From Luteolibacter sp. SL250 (GTDB lineage Bacteria > Verrucomicrobiota > Verrucomicrobiia > Verrucomicrobiales > Akkermansiaceae): a DNA stretch of 64,000 bases. The notes below the pieces were generated by a model. That model saw only the letters and a list, made by a program, of their open reading frames with translations. It did not search any database and had not been told where the DNA came from. Both the position numbers and the translations under genes were made by a program. Within the stretch, counting starts at the first letter, position 1. Each line of letters starts with the position of its first letter. Of this stretch, positions 36,848 through 45,862 are shown piece by piece. The stretch lies in assembly GCF_026625605.1 (NCBI RefSeq), contig NZ_CP113054.1, positions 3,038,001 to 3,102,000 on the forward strand. Direction: 5' to 3'.

Positions 36848-37723
36848 ATGAAACGCTTCAAACTGGACACCATTGTTCTTCCACTCATCGCGATCCTCAT
36901 CTGCATCGGCGGATGGTCGCTCATCGCGGGAAAATCCACCACCACCACTTCAGTGGATGACTGGGGTGACAAGGTCACCAAGACGGAACGGCATGGCATT
37001 TCGGCCGATCTTCCCTCCCCCGCCGAAACCTGGAAAGCCAGCAAGCCCTACATCGTGGAACCCTTCGCCAAACGCGGGGAGCTCGACCAAGGCATCCTCC
37101 GTTTCACCTGGCTTTCCCTGAAGCTCGTCGCCCAGGGATACTTCCTGGCATTGGTCATCGGCACCCCCATCGGCTTCCTCCTCGGACTGTCGAAGCGCTT
37201 CACGAAGGCCTTCGACCCCATCATCCAGATCCTGCGACCGGTCTCTCCCCTCGCCTGGCTGCCCCTCGGCATGGTGCTGTTCAGCGGCATGAAGATCCTC
37301 GGTTCCGACGGGCGGGTGAGCTTCGGCACTTCGGACGCGGCCGCGCTCTTCACCATCGCCATCTGTGCCATGTGGCCGACAGTCCTCAACACCGCCGTCG
37401 GTGTCCGCGCGGTTCCGCAGGACTACCTGAACGTGGCGAAGGTTCTGAAGCTGTCCCGGACAAAGACGCTCTTCAAGATCCTCATCCCATCCGCGCTGCC
37501 CTACATGTTCACCGGCTTCCGCCTTTCCCTCGGCATCGCATGGCTGGTCATCGTGGCGGTGGAGATGCTGATCGGAAAGCCAGGCGTCGGCGGCTTCCTC
37601 TGGCAGCAATACAACGCGAACTCCTTCGCCCACATCATCCTGTCGATCCTCACCATCGGCCTCATCGGCTTCATCCTGGACCGCGCCATGAGTCTCATCG
37701 AGGGCCGCTTCCGCACCGCCTGA
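36848..37723 (+). CDS. nrtB: Nitrate ABC transporter permease
   Basis: A 291-residue binding-protein-dependent permease. A first membrane segment (IVLPLIAILICIGGWSLIAG) and a periplasmic loop precede the core BPD_transp_1 fold, with the EAA-type coupling loop TAVGVRAVPQDYLNVAKVLK and LFKILIPSALPYMFTGFRLS. It matches NrtB/TauC/SsuC permeases. It starts 72 bases after nrtA and its partner ATPases follow, so it forms the membrane channel of the nitrate importer. Confidence 0.92.
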   Translation: MKRFKLDTIVLPLIAILICIGGWSLIAGKSTTTTSVDDWGDKVTKTERHGISADLPSPAETWKASKPYIVEPFAKRGELDQGILRFTWLSLKLVAQGYFLALVIGTPIGFLLGLSKRFTKAFDPIIQILRPVSPLAWLPLGMVLFSGMKILGSDGRVSFGTSDAAALFTIAICAMWPTVLNTAVGVRAVPQDYLNVAKVLKLSRTKTLFKILIPSALPYMFTGFRLSLGIAWLVIVAVEMLIGKPGVGGFLWQQYNANSFAHIILSILTIGLIGFILDRAMSLIEGRFRTA

Positions 37724-37784
37724 CCGGCAACTCCCGACTCATCCAACCGGGCGGCGGGAGGGCCGCCCAAATCCCCACTCATCC

Positions 37785-38696
37785 ATGACACCCATTCTCG
37801 AACTCAAAGGCATCCACAAGTTCTTCGGCGGGACAAGCGTCCTTTCCGACGTCAACCTCACCGTCAACGAAGGTGACTTCGTGTCGATCATCGGCTACTC
37901 CGGCACCGGGAAGTCCACCCTCATCAACGTCATCGCCGGCCTGCTCAAGCCGGACACCGGTGACGCCATGATGGACGGCGGAACAATCACCGGCCCCGGT
38001 CCGGAGCGCGGCATCGTTTTCCAGAACTACTCGCTGCTGCCATGGCTCACCGTTTCGGAAAACATCCGTCTGGCGGTGGACCAGCTCTACCCCCGGATGA
38101 CTCCGGCGGAACGGTCCGCGCATGTCCGCAAGCATGTGGAAATGGTGAAGCTCGGCCACGCCGCGGACAAATACCCCAAGGAACTTTCCGGCGGCATGCG
38201 CCAGCGGGTTTCCGTCGCCCGTACCCTCGCCTCGAACCCGCGGATCCTCCTGCTGGATGAACCCCTGTCCGCTCTCGACGCACTCACCCGCGCCACCCTC
38301 CAGGATGAAATCGCCGAGATCTGGCAGAACAACAAGACCACCGTCATCTGGATCACCAATGATCCGGATGAGGCCCTGCTGGTGGCGGACCGCGTGATCC
38401 CGCTGATCCCGGCCACCGGTGGCGCGACCCTCGGAGCGGAGATCCCGGTGGATCTCCCCCGCCCCCGCGACCGGCGTGAGCTTTTGAAACAGGCGGATTT
38501 CAAATCCCTGAAACTCCAACTCATCAATACCCTGCTGGACGCCCGGAAAAGCAGTGCTCCCGTCCTCACGAAAAAGCTCTCCCCACCGGACATCCTGCCG
38601 GAGGACCTCGGAGTGAAGCGCAACCTCGGCATGGGCGGCAGGAAGACCCCACGCCGCCGCTCCCAGCTCAACCGTGAGGAAATCTCCGTTTCCTGA
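37785..38696 (+). CDS. nrtC: Nitrate ABC transporter ATP-binding protein (first of two)
   Basis: A 303-residue ABC ATPase. Walker A GYSGTGKST, Q-loop FQNYSLLPWLTV, signature LSGGMRQRVSVARTLA, Walker B ILLLDEPLSALD. The H-loop position reads ITNDPDEALL, with Asn where most ATPases have His (compare THDVDEA in the next gene), so this subunit may be catalytically weaker. The C-terminal about 60 residues form a basic extension (GMGGRKTPRRRSQLNREE) and lack the NrtA-like domain fused to cyanobacterial NrtC. Its first 21 coding bases match those of the next ATPase gene in 20 positions. Confidence 0.85.
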   Translation: MTPILELKGIHKFFGGTSVLSDVNLTVNEGDFVSIIGYSGTGKSTLINVIAGLLKPDTGDAMMDGGTITGPGPERGIVFQNYSLLPWLTVSENIRLAVDQLYPRMTPAERSAHVRKHVEMVKLGHAADKYPKELSGGMRQRVSVARTLASNPRILLLDEPLSALDALTRATLQDEIAEIWQNNKTTVIWITNDPDEALLVADRVIPLIPATGGATLGAEIPVDLPRPRDRRELLKQADFKSLKLQLINTLLDARKSSAPVLTKKLSPPDILPEDLGVKRNLGMGGRKTPRRRSQLNREEISVS

Positions 38697-38747
38697 TCTC
38701 CAGCCCCCTCCGTCCTCCCCAAAAGCCAAACTCCGCCAATCAGCCCT

Positions 38748-39617
38748 ATGACACCCATCCTCGAACTCTTCCAACTCTCGAAATCCTATCCCGCCCCGGG
38801 CGGAAAGGAAGCGGTCATCGTAAAGGAATTCAACCTCAACCTGGAAGGCGGCGAATTCGTTACCATCATCGGTCACTCCGGCTGCGGGAAATCAACGGTC
38901 CTCTCGATGGTCGCCGGCCTGACCTCCTCCTCCGGGGGCGCGATGATCCTCGGCGGACGGGAAACCAACGAAGCGGGTCCGGACCGCGGGGTGGTCTTCC
39001 AGTCACCCTGCCTGCTGCCATGGATGACCGCGTTTGAGAACGTGATGCTCGGTGTGAACCAGGTGTATTTCACCGCACCCATGGCGGAACGGAAGGAACT
39101 GGCGGAGTATTACCTCTCCGTCGTCGGCCTGGGCAGTGCCATGGACAAGTATCCCGGAGAGCTTTCCCAAGGGATGCGCCAGAGGGTCGGCATCGCCCGT
39201 GCCTTCGCCCTCCAGCCGAAGATGCTGCTGCTGGACGAGCCGTTCGGCATGCTCGATTCGCTCACCAAAATGGAGCTGCAGGAGGTGCTTCTGGAACTTT
39301 GGAGGCGGAACCAGCTCACCACCCTGATGGTCACCCACGATGTGGATGAGGCGATCTTCCTTTCCGACCGGGTGGTGATGATGACCGACGGGCCGGAGGC
39401 GGAGGTCGGTGACATCCTGCATATCCCCTTTGAGCGCCCGCGCAACCGCGCCGCCATCCTCGCGGATCCCCGCTACGCGGAATACCGCAACCATCTGCTC
39501 GATTTCCTCAACAACCGCTCCCACATCCGCCCCAGCAAGCTGGCGGGCGCCCAGGCGCTCCAGACCCAGCCAATGCGGGCAGCGGCCTCCGCAGGCCTCG
39601 CCACCCAACCCCATTGA
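38748..39617 (+). CDS. nrtD: Nitrate ABC transporter ATP-binding protein (second of two)
   Basis: A 289-residue ABC ATPase. Walker [11 protein letters not shown]-loop [20 protein letters not shown], signature [18 protein letters not shown] (SQG in place of SGG), Walker [18 protein letters not shown]-loop His in [15 protein letters not shown]. It keeps the switch His that the neighbouring ATPase lacks. Together they would form an asymmetric NrtCD pair as in cyanobacterial nitrate importers. Both proteins start MTPILEL. The nitrite reductase gene follows after about 120 bases. Confidence 0.87.
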   Translation: MTPILELFQLSKSYPAPGGKEAVIVKEFNLNLEGGEFVTIIGHSGCGKSTVLSMVAGLTSSSGGAMILGGRETNEAGPDRGVVFQSPCLLPWMTAFENVMLGVNQVYFTAPMAERKELAEYYLSVVGLGSAMDKYPGELSQGMRQRVGIARAFALQPKMLLLDEPFGMLDSLTKMELQEVLLELWRRNQLTTLMVTHDVDEAIFLSDRVVMMTDGPEAEVGDILHIPFERPRNRAAILADPRYAEYRNHLLDFLNNRSHIRPSKLAGAQALQTQPMRAAASAGLATQPH

Positions 39618-39737
39618 CCCACCCCATGACTGCCATTCATCTGATCCATGATCCGGAAGATGCGCCGTTCATACCCCGGCATGCGGCATCCGCATGCCAA
39701 GTGCTTTCATGAGATCCAGCCCAACCACCGGCAAAAC

Positions 39738-41510
39738 ATGGTCAACATCGAAAATTCCGGCTTCACCGAAGACCAAACCACCTACCTGACCGGTTTCGTC
39801 TCCGGCCTCCTCCAAGCCCGCAGCCTCCCGCTGCCCTTTCTCGGTCAGGACGCGTCCAGCCGCTTCACGCACCAGCCGGAAGAGGCCATCGAAACCGTTC
39901 ATGGCACGCCCATCGACGATCTCTGCAAGGAAGAGCGTATCAAATACGAAAAGCACGGCCTCGACTGCTTCGACACCATCCTGGCCAACGCGGCCACCAA
40001 TGAGTTTCCCAAGGACGGAGACGTCTTCCGCTACAAGTTCCACGGGCTTTTCTTCGTCACCCCAGCCCAGGAGTCACTCATGCTCCGCTGCCGCATCGCG
40101 GGTGGTGCCCTCAGCAGCCACCAGTTCCGCGGACTGGCGGAAATCGCTGAAGATTGGGGTCCCGGGCATGTCGATCTCACCACCCGCGCCAACGTCCAGG
40201 TCCGGGAAATCATGCCGAAAGACGCTCCTGACGTCCTCAACAAGCTCATCGACCTGGGTCTCACCTCCCAAGGATCAGGTGCGGACAACATCCGCAACAT
40301 CACCGCCACGCCAACCACCGGCTTCGACCCGGAGGAACTCATCGACGTGATGCCCTACGCGAAGGCGATGCACCACTACATCCTGAAGAACCGGGATCTC
40401 TACGGCCTGCCCAGGAAGTTCAACATTTCCTACGACTCCGGTGGCCGCGTTTCCGTCTGCGCGGACACCAACGACATCGGCTTCTACGCGGTGCGCGTCG
40501 CTCCGGGCGAGCATGCCGTGGAACCGGGCATCTATTTCCGCATGCAGCTCTGTGGCATCACCGGGCACCAGCAGTTCGCCACGGACTGCGGCGTGTTGCT
40601 GACCCCGGCCGAAAGCCTGCCGGTGGCAGCCGCCCTGATCCGGGTCTTCATCGAGAACGGCGACCGCACCAACCGCAAGAAGGCCCGCCTCAAGTATCTC
40701 GTTGATGAGTGGGGCATCCCCAAGACCCTCAACGAGATCTCCAAGAAGCTCACCTTCCCGCTCCGCTTCCTGCCGCTGGAACAGTGCGAGCCTTCCCTGC
40801 CGAAATCCAAGCACGGACACCTGGGCATCCACTCCCAGACGGACGGGAAAAACTACCTGGGCGTCCTCACCCCGGTGGGCAGGATCACCGTCCCCCAGAT
40901 GCACGCCCTGGCGTACATCGCCGACAAGTATGGCAGGGGGGAGATCCGCCTCACGGTCTGGCAGAACCTGATCATCCCCGGTATCCCGGACGAAAACCTC
41001 CACGCCGCCACCGCCGCGGTGCTGGCCACCGGGTTCGACTACCGGAACAACCCCGTCACCGGCGGGCTCATCGCCTGCACCGGCAGCCGCGGTTGCAAAT
41101 ATGCCGCCGCGGACACCAAGGGGAACGCCATCGCACTTGGAGACCATCTGGCCGGGGCCGTCACCCTCGACGTGCCGGTGAATATCCACCTCACGGGCTG
41201 CCAGCACTCCTGCGCCCAGCACTACATCGGTGACATCGGCATGATGGGCGCACGGGTGAAGATGGAGGATGGGTCGACGGTGGACGGCTACAACATCGTC
41301 CTCGGTGGAGGGGTGGATGACACCCAGGCCATCGCCCGGGAGGTCTGGAAATCCATTCCATTCACCGACATCCCGCCGCTCATCGAGCAGCTTCTGGTCG
41401 CCTATCTGCGCGAGAGGGAAAATGACGAATCCTTCGCAAATTTCACCAACCGCCACACCCCGGACGAACTCCGCGAGCTTTCCCGCCCCGACAAGATCGC
41501 CGCCGCCTGA
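39738..41510 (+). CDS. nirA: NirA-family ferredoxin-type nitrite reductase
   Basis: A 590-residue siroheme/[4Fe-4S] reductase. The siroheme-cluster ligands are Cys447 and Cys453 (CTGSRGC) and Cys488 and Cys492 (CQHSC). Both ferrodoxin-type halves are present ([40 protein letters not shown]), along with [15 protein letters not shown] and [18 protein letters not shown]. The start [13 protein letters not shown] at 39738 is chosen; an upstream ATG would add 30 residues of spacer. It would reduce nitrite to ammonium with six electrons from ferredoxin or flavodoxin. The gene 36 bases on encodes a flavodoxin domain, a plausible donor. Sulfite reductase is the main alternative, but the context favours nitrite. 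Confidence 0.9.
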   Translation: MVNIENSGFTEDQTTYLTGFVSGLLQARSLPLPFLGQDASSRFTHQPEEAIETVHGTPIDDLCKEERIKYEKHGLDCFDTILANAATNEFPKDGDVFRYKFHGLFFVTPAQESLMLRCRIAGGALSSHQFRGLAEIAEDWGPGHVDLTTRANVQVREIMPKDAPDVLNKLIDLGLTSQGSGADNIRNITATPTTGFDPEELIDVMPYAKAMHHYILKNRDLYGLPRKFNISYDSGGRVSVCADTNDIGFYAVRVAPGEHAVEPGIYFRMQLCGITGHQQFATDCGVLLTPAESLPVAAALIRVFIENGDRTNRKKARLKYLVDEWGIPKTLNEISKKLTFPLRFLPLEQCEPSLPKSKHGHLGIHSQTDGKNYLGVLTPVGRITVPQMHALAYIADKYGRGEIRLTVWQNLIIPGIPDENLHAATAAVLATGFDYRNNPVTGGLIACTGSRGCKYAAADTKGNAIALGDHLAGAVTLDVPVNIHLTGCQHSCAQHYIGDIGMMGARVKMEDGSTVDGYNIVLGGGVDDTQAIAREVWKSIPFTDIPPLIEQLLVAYLRERENDESFANFTNRHTPDELRELSRPDKIAAA

Positions 41511-41546
41511 ACCGGGCCGGCAGACCGGACCGCCACCTATCACCGT

Positions 41547-42134
41547 ATGCTCACCATCCCCGACAACGCTCCGTTCACAGGCACCCAGAAAATGTGGCTG
41601 AAAGGCTTCCTGGCCGGCATCGCCGCAGGCCTCCCGCAAGCTGGAGCCTCCATCCCGGCGGCTCCCGCCGCGGAAGCGCCGAAATCCGGGCTGCCCGTCA
41701 CCATCCTGTGGGGTTCCCAGACTGGAACCGCCGAGACCTACGCCAAGAAACTGGCGAAAGCCCTCACCGCCCAGGGGCACGCACCGACCATCATGGACAT
41801 GGCGGATGCCACCGTGGGCCTGTTTTCAACCGTGAAGCACCTGGCGATCCTCACCTCCACCTACGGAGATGGCGAGCCACCGGACAACGCCCTCGACCTG
41901 CACACCTCGCTTCACGCGGAGACACCTGCGCTGGCGGATCTCAGCTTCACCGTCTTCGCCCTCGGCGACAGCAACTATCCGGAATTCTGCAAGTGCGGCC
42001 ATGACTTCCAGAACCGGCTAACGGCACTCGGAGCGAAACCGCTGCTTCCGATCATGACGTCGGATGTCGATCACGACCTCCCATTCAAGGAGTGGTCCGC
42101 CAGCCTCCTCTCATCGCTTGTTCCCGCCCACTGA
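41547..42134 (+). CDS. Stand-alone flavodoxin-like domain protein
   Basis: A 195-residue protein whose residues about 50-190 match the FMN-binding domain of sulfite reductase flavoprotein (CysJ) and P450 reductase: phosphate loop WGSQTGTAETYAKKLAKAL, STYGDGEPPDNALDL, and LGDSNYPEFCKCGHDFQNRL. The NADPH/FAD half of CysJ is absent, so it must get electrons from elsewhere. The first about 45 residues resemble the linker that precedes this domain in CysJ-type fusions (KMWLKGFLAGIAAGL). Placed between nirA and the DmsBC-like gene, it is a likely one-electron carrier for nitrite or nitrate reduction. Confidence 0.82.
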   Translation: MLTIPDNAPFTGTQKMWLKGFLAGIAAGLPQAGASIPAAPAAEAPKSGLPVTILWGSQTGTAETYAKKLAKALTAQGHAPTIMDMADATVGLFSTVKHLAILTSTYGDGEPPDNALDLHTSLHAETPALADLSFTVFALGDSNYPEFCKCGHDFQNRLTALGAKPLLPIMTSDVDHDLPFKEWSASLLSSLVPAH

Positions 42135-42161
42135 ATCACTCCCGGCATTCCACCGTCTTCC

Positions 42162-43832
42162 GTGTACCAGACCATCCAGCGCATCCCAGCCATCAAGCGG
42201 GCGAAAGCCATGCCCAAGGTGGAGGCTCCGCAGGAATTCACGCTCATCGACCAATTGCTGGCTGAGCAGAAGCAGCTCCAGACGCCGGTGGCGAAGTTCT
42301 CTGAGGTCCACCACCGGAAAAATCCGGATCTGGCGGACCACTACCGCTCGCTGATCCCGCTCACAAAACCGGGGGTCGGGGAGCAATACGCTTTCGAGGT
42401 CTCACTGGACCGCTGCACCGGCTGCAAGGCCTGCGTGTCCGCGTGCCATTCCATGAACGGTCTGGATGAGGATGAAGCATGGCGGGACATTGGCATGCTC
42501 CATGGGGGGGAGCGGAACCGGACATGGCAGCAGACCATCACCACCGCCTGCCACCACTGCGCGGATCCCGGGTGCCTCGGCGGCTGCCCGGTGGGCGCTT
42601 ATGAAAAGGAGAAGGACACCGGCATCGTCCGCCATCTGGACGACCAATGCATCGGCTGTTCCTACTGCATCCTGAAGTGCCCCTACGATGTACCGAAGTA
42701 CTCGAAGAAAAGGGGCATCGTCCGCAAGTGCGACATGTGCCACCAGCGGCTGGCGGAGGGAGAGGCACCGGCCTGTGTCCAGGCATGCCCGACGGAGGCC
42801 ATCCGCATCGTCACCGTGGCCAGCAACCAGCCCGCCCATTTCCTGCCCGGTGCGCCGGATCCATCGGTCACACGCCCCACCACCAGCTATGTCGGCAGGG
42901 ACATCCCCGAAAGCGCGCTCGCAGCGGACCGGGAGGCACTCACACCCCAGCACGCACACTGGCCGCTGGTCATCATGCTCACCCTCACCCAGGTCGGACT
43001 CGGCCTGCTGGCGGCTCCCCTTCTCGGTCTGGCTCCATCCAGCGGACCGGTGGTCAGCCTCGGAAGCCCCCCCGTCATCAACCTGAAAGCGCTGGAAACG
43101 CTCGTCTTCACCCCGACCGCCTCTTCCTTCGTCCTTCTCGCCGCGCTCGGGATTTTCTTCGCCGGCATGGGGGCAAGCATCCTCCACCTCGGCCAACCGC
43201 TGAAGGCGTGGCGCTTCTTCCTCGGGCTGCGGACTTCATGGCTATCACGGGAAATCCTGGCCTTCTCCCTGTTCGCACCCATCCCCATCCTTCTCGCGGC
43301 GCTGCATTTCTCACCGGAGTTCCCCTTCAAGTCCCTCATCCATCAAGTTACCGTCTGGTCGGCCTTTCCTGTCGGGCTGGCGGCGGTATTCACCAGTGTG
43401 ATGATCTACGTGGACACCCACCGGAGTTCGTGGAGATTCCCCATCACCGCCAGCCGCTTCTTCGGAACGGTGCTGGTGTTCGCCGCGCTCTCCCTGCAAC
43501 TGGCGGCTCCATCCCCACTCCACGCCATCCTCACGCTCACCGCCATCTGCCTGAAATTGATTCCCGAGGCCCGGATGCTCCGCCACGCGGAGGATCCCGA
43601 CGCGGCCTGGACCCCGGACCGCCACACCGCCCTGCTCCAGCTCCATCCCCTGGGTCCGTTTCTCCGCGCCCGCCACCTTCTGGCACTGACCGCCGCCTTC
43701 GTGGCGTTCATCAATCCTTGGGCTGCCCTCCCCCTTCTCATCCTGTCAGAAATCCTGGAACGGCAGCTCTTTTTCCAATCGGTGTACGCGCCGAAGATGC
43801 CCGGAAACTTCGGGCCTGGAGGGCATCATTAG
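42162..43832 (+). CDS. Fused DmsB-DmsC-like protein: four [4Fe-4S] ferredoxin domain plus membrane anchor
   Basis: A 556-residue fusion starting at GTG. Residues about 80-235 carry four Cys-rich clusters (CTGCKACVSACHSMNG, CHHCADPGCLGGCPVG, CIGCSYCILKCPYDVP, CDMCHQRLAEGEAPACVQAC), as in DmsB. Residues about 265-545 are an eight-segment DmsC/NrfD-like anchor (ASILHLGQPLKAWRFFLGLR, LSREILAFSLFAPIPILLAA). In DMSO reductase these parts oxidise quinol and pass electrons to a molybdoenzyme. Here the only molybdoenzyme nearby is the nitrate reductase gene 2 kb on, so this protein probably feeds it. Fusion of the two subunits is known elsewhere but is not the usual nitrate assimilation partner. Confidence 0.85.
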   Translation: MYQTIQRIPAIKRAKAMPKVEAPQEFTLIDQLLAEQKQLQTPVAKFSEVHHRKNPDLADHYRSLIPLTKPGVGEQYAFEVSLDRCTGCKACVSACHSMNGLDEDEAWRDIGMLHGGERNRTWQQTITTACHHCADPGCLGGCPVGAYEKEKDTGIVRHLDDQCIGCSYCILKCPYDVPKYSKKRGIVRKCDMCHQRLAEGEAPACVQACPTEAIRIVTVASNQPAHFLPGAPDPSVTRPTTSYVGRDIPESALAADREALTPQHAHWPLVIMLTLTQVGLGLLAAPLLGLAPSSGPVVSLGSPPVINLKALETLVFTPTASSFVLLAALGIFFAGMGASILHLGQPLKAWRFFLGLRTSWLSREILAFSLFAPIPILLAALHFSPEFPFKSLIHQVTVWSAFPVGLAAVFTSVMIYVDTHRSSWRFPITASRFFGTVLVFAALSLQLAAPSPLHAILTLTAICLKLIPEARMLRHAEDPDAAWTPDRHTALLQLHPLGPFLRARHLLALTAAFVAFINPWAALPLLILSEILERQLFFQSVYAPKMPGNFGPGGHH

Positions 43833-43956
43833 GAAGGGGCGTGAGCCTGACCGTTCATCTGGTCGCCATAGGGTCTCCGTTTCCTGATTCCCTCCCTCTT
43901 CCGCCAGGGCAATCGGACCGAACGATTTGGGATAGCTCCTATTCTGATCGATTCAC

Positions 43957-43985
43957 TTGCCATCGCCAAAGTATCACTTTAGTAT
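43957..43985 (+). promoter_or_regulatory. Sigma-70-like promoter of the toxin-antitoxin pair
   Basis: TTGCCA (43957-43962), a 17-base spacer and TAGTAT (43980-43985). A start about seven bases on would fall on the antitoxin ATG at 43992, implying a leaderless transcript. Confidence 0.5.
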
Positions 43986-43991
43986 CACTTT
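43970..43991 (+). repeat. Tandem 11-bp repeat overlapping the antitoxin promoter
   Basis: AGTATCACTTT occurs twice back to back at 43970-43980 and 43981-43991, ending on the base before the antitoxin ATG and covering the -10 element. It is a natural candidate operator for autoregulation by the antitoxin or the complex. Confidence 0.6.
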
Positions 43992-44249
43992 ATGCGAACG
44001 GAGCTTGTGACGACACTAAAGCGAAAAGCCACTGAACTGATATCAGAGGTATCCGCCGCCCATGAACCGCTGTTGATCACCCAGCACGGGCTTCCCGCCG
44101 CCTACCTGGTCGATGTGGAAACCTACGAAACCATGGAATCCAGACTCAAACTCCTGGAGGGAATCGCCAAGGGAGAGAAGGCCATTTCCGAGGGAAGGAT
44201 TGTTTCCCACGAAGAAGCAAAAATCCGGATGTCCAGATGGCTCGATTGA
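43992..44249 (+). CDS. Type II antitoxin, Phd/YefM family
   Basis: An 85-residue protein with the Phd/YefM N-terminal DNA-binding fold (KRKATELISEVSAAHEPLLI, TQHGLPAAYLVDVETYETME) and a charged C-terminal tail that would wrap the toxin (ISEGRIVSHEEAKIRMSRWL). The stop codon overlaps the toxin start by 13 bases, the usual coupled layout. A tandem 11-bp repeat covers its promoter. The pair sits inside the nitrate cluster between the DmsBC-like gene and the metallophosphoesterase gene, so it is probably a later insertion. Confidence 0.85.
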   Translation: MRTELVTTLKRKATELISEVSAAHEPLLITQHGLPAAYLVDVETYETMESRLKLLEGIAKGEKAISEGRIVSHEEAKIRMSRWLD

Positions 44250-44545
44250 TTTGGACCGAACCCGCTTTGGAGGATCTTGGCCAGATCGCGGACTACATCG
44301 CCTTGGACGATCCCGTTGCGGCCAAGCGGCTGGTTCGCAAGGTATTTTCAAAGGCTGCACTCTTGCAGGATTTTCCCGAAATGTGCGCGGTGCCCCACGA
44401 TCTTCCCGATTCGAGATACCGCCACCTGATTGTGCGTCCTCTCCGGATCTTCCACCGCATTCAGGATGAGACCGTTTTCATCGTCTATGTAATGAGATCG
44501 GAAAGACTTCTAAGGCTTTCCGATCTCGAAGATCATGATCCGTAA
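44237..44545 (+). CDS. Type II toxin, RelE/ParE family
   Basis: A 102-residue ParE/RelE-fold toxin: RLIWTEPALEDLGQIADYIA (helix 1), DDPVAAKRLVRKVFSKAALL, and the C-terminal beta-sheet YRHLIVRPLRIFHRIQDET followed by VFIVYVMRSERLLR. The Pro/Arg pattern RPLRIFHR is shared with ParE toxins that poison DNA gyrase and with RelE ribonucleases, so the target cannot be decided here. ATG lies inside the antitoxin gene. The next gene starts 53 bases on. Confidence 0.85.
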   Translation: MARLIWTEPALEDLGQIADYIALDDPVAAKRLVRKVFSKAALLQDFPEMCAVPHDLPDSRYRHLIVRPLRIFHRIQDETVFIVYVMRSERLLRLSDLEDHDP

Positions 44546-44598
44546 CACCGACACCCACGGGTGGACACACTGCGGATGGCTGCTAGCTTGCTGCCAAC

Positions 44599-45768
44599 GT
44601 GTCACCTGTCCTCGTCATCCTCCTGCTGATCCCCCTCATTTCCATGGCTTGGCTTTTCTGGGCCTTGCGGCGGTTGCGTCGGCTGGAAGTCCACCCTGCC
44701 ATCACCACCGTGATGGCGGCCAGTGTGATCGGTATCCTCTGCTGTTTCATCTGGATCGTGCTGGCGAGACAGGAAATCGCACCCAAGGTCCCCGGCGGGC
44801 CGTATTCACTGGTCCTGCTGTGGGGGCTGTTCGCGCTGCCGCTCATCGCCCTGCCGAGCATGATCGGGTGGGCGTTCTTCAAGATCTCCAAGGCAATCAC
44901 CGGCAGGAACAAAGCCGCGGAAACCTCCCCGCCGACGGACCCCACCCGCCGCCGCGTGCTGGGCGCGGTCGCCGTCAGCCTGCCGGTCGTTGCGACGTTC
45001 GGGACCGCCGCCATCAGCATCCCGCAGCGGACCCGTTTCCGTATCCGCGACATTACGGTCCCCATCAAGGACCTGCCCGCCGATCTCCACGGGCTGCGGA
45101 TCGCCCATCTCAGTGACACCCATGTGGGCAAGTTCACCCACGGGAAGCTCCTCCACGAACTGGCGGACGCCACCAACCAACTGAAGGCCGACCTAGTACT
45201 GATGACCGGCGACCTCATCGACCAGTCCATCAACGATCTCCCCGAGGCTCTCGACATGATGGCACGCATCGATCCCCGGTCCGGCCTTTATCTGATCGAG
45301 GGCAACCACGACCTTTTCCAAGGTCCGGAGAAGTTCGCGAAAGGCGTCCTCGACCGGGGGTTCAACCTTCTCCGGGATGAAAACGCGGTGGTGACCACCA
45401 AGGGCCACCCCATCGAGCTGCTGGGCATCCGCTGGCACGGACGGAACAAACCCATCGATCCCCACGTGGATGAGGTCTCCAACAACCGGAATCCGGAGGC
45501 GCTGCCCATCCTTCTCGCCCACCACCCCCATGCCTTCGACCGCGCGGCGGAGCTGGGTATTCCGCTCACACTGGCCGGGCACACCCACGGCGGCCAACTG
45601 ATGGTCACCCCGGATATCGGGCCTGGGCCGATGCTCTACAAATACTGGTCCGGACTCTACCGGAAGCCGGGAGCCAGCCTGGTGGTCAGCAACGGTGCCG
45701 GAAACTGGTTTCCTCTCCGATCCGCCGCTCCCGCGGAGATCGTCCACATCAAACTTATCCGGACCTGA
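44599..45768 (+). CDS. Membrane-anchored metallophosphoesterase (YkuE-like)
   Basis: A 389-residue protein starting at GTG. Three N-terminal membrane segments (about residues 3-22, 38-57 and 70-95) are followed by a fourth hydrophobic stretch (LGAVAVSLPVVATFGTAA) after the motif TRRR. The calcineurin-like domain (about residues 155-389) has all metal motifs: LSDTHVGKF, MTGDLID, EGNHD, LLAHHPHAF and GHTHGG. YkuE-type enzymes act on phospholipid-related substrates such as UDP-diacylglucosamine, but no substrate is evident here. It lies between the toxin gene and nitrate reductase. A role in nitrate assimilation is not obvious. Confidence 0.82.
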   Translation: MSPVLVILLLIPLISMAWLFWALRRLRRLEVHPAITTVMAASVIGILCCFIWIVLARQEIAPKVPGGPYSLVLLWGLFALPLIALPSMIGWAFFKISKAITGRNKAAETSPPTDPTRRRVLGAVAVSLPVVATFGTAAISIPQRTRFRIRDITVPIKDLPADLHGLRIAHLSDTHVGKFTHGKLLHELADATNQLKADLVLMTGDLIDQSINDLPEALDMMARIDPRSGLYLIEGNHDLFQGPEKFAKGVLDRGFNLLRDENAVVTTKGHPIELLGIRWHGRNKPIDPHVDEVSNNRNPEALPILLAHHPHAFDRAAELGIPLTLAGHTHGGQLMVTPDIGPGPMLYKYWSGLYRKPGASLVVSNGAGNWFPLRSAAPAEIVHIKLIRT

Positions 45769-45862
45769 CGCGGTGGCATCACTCCGGTTCATCACCGCAA
45801 TGAACCCCATTTCGGACAGAAAAGAGGCCCGCTGGATCCCTAGCACGCTTTCTGCTGGATGA

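Noticed and set aside
35510-41780. Minus frames of 443 and 501 codons opposite nrtA and nirA
   Set aside because: Shadows of well supported enzymes; no motifs.
43970-43991. Tandem 11-bp repeat as a CRISPR or satellite
   Set aside because: Only two copies, no spacers, and placed exactly on a promoter; an operator is far more likely.
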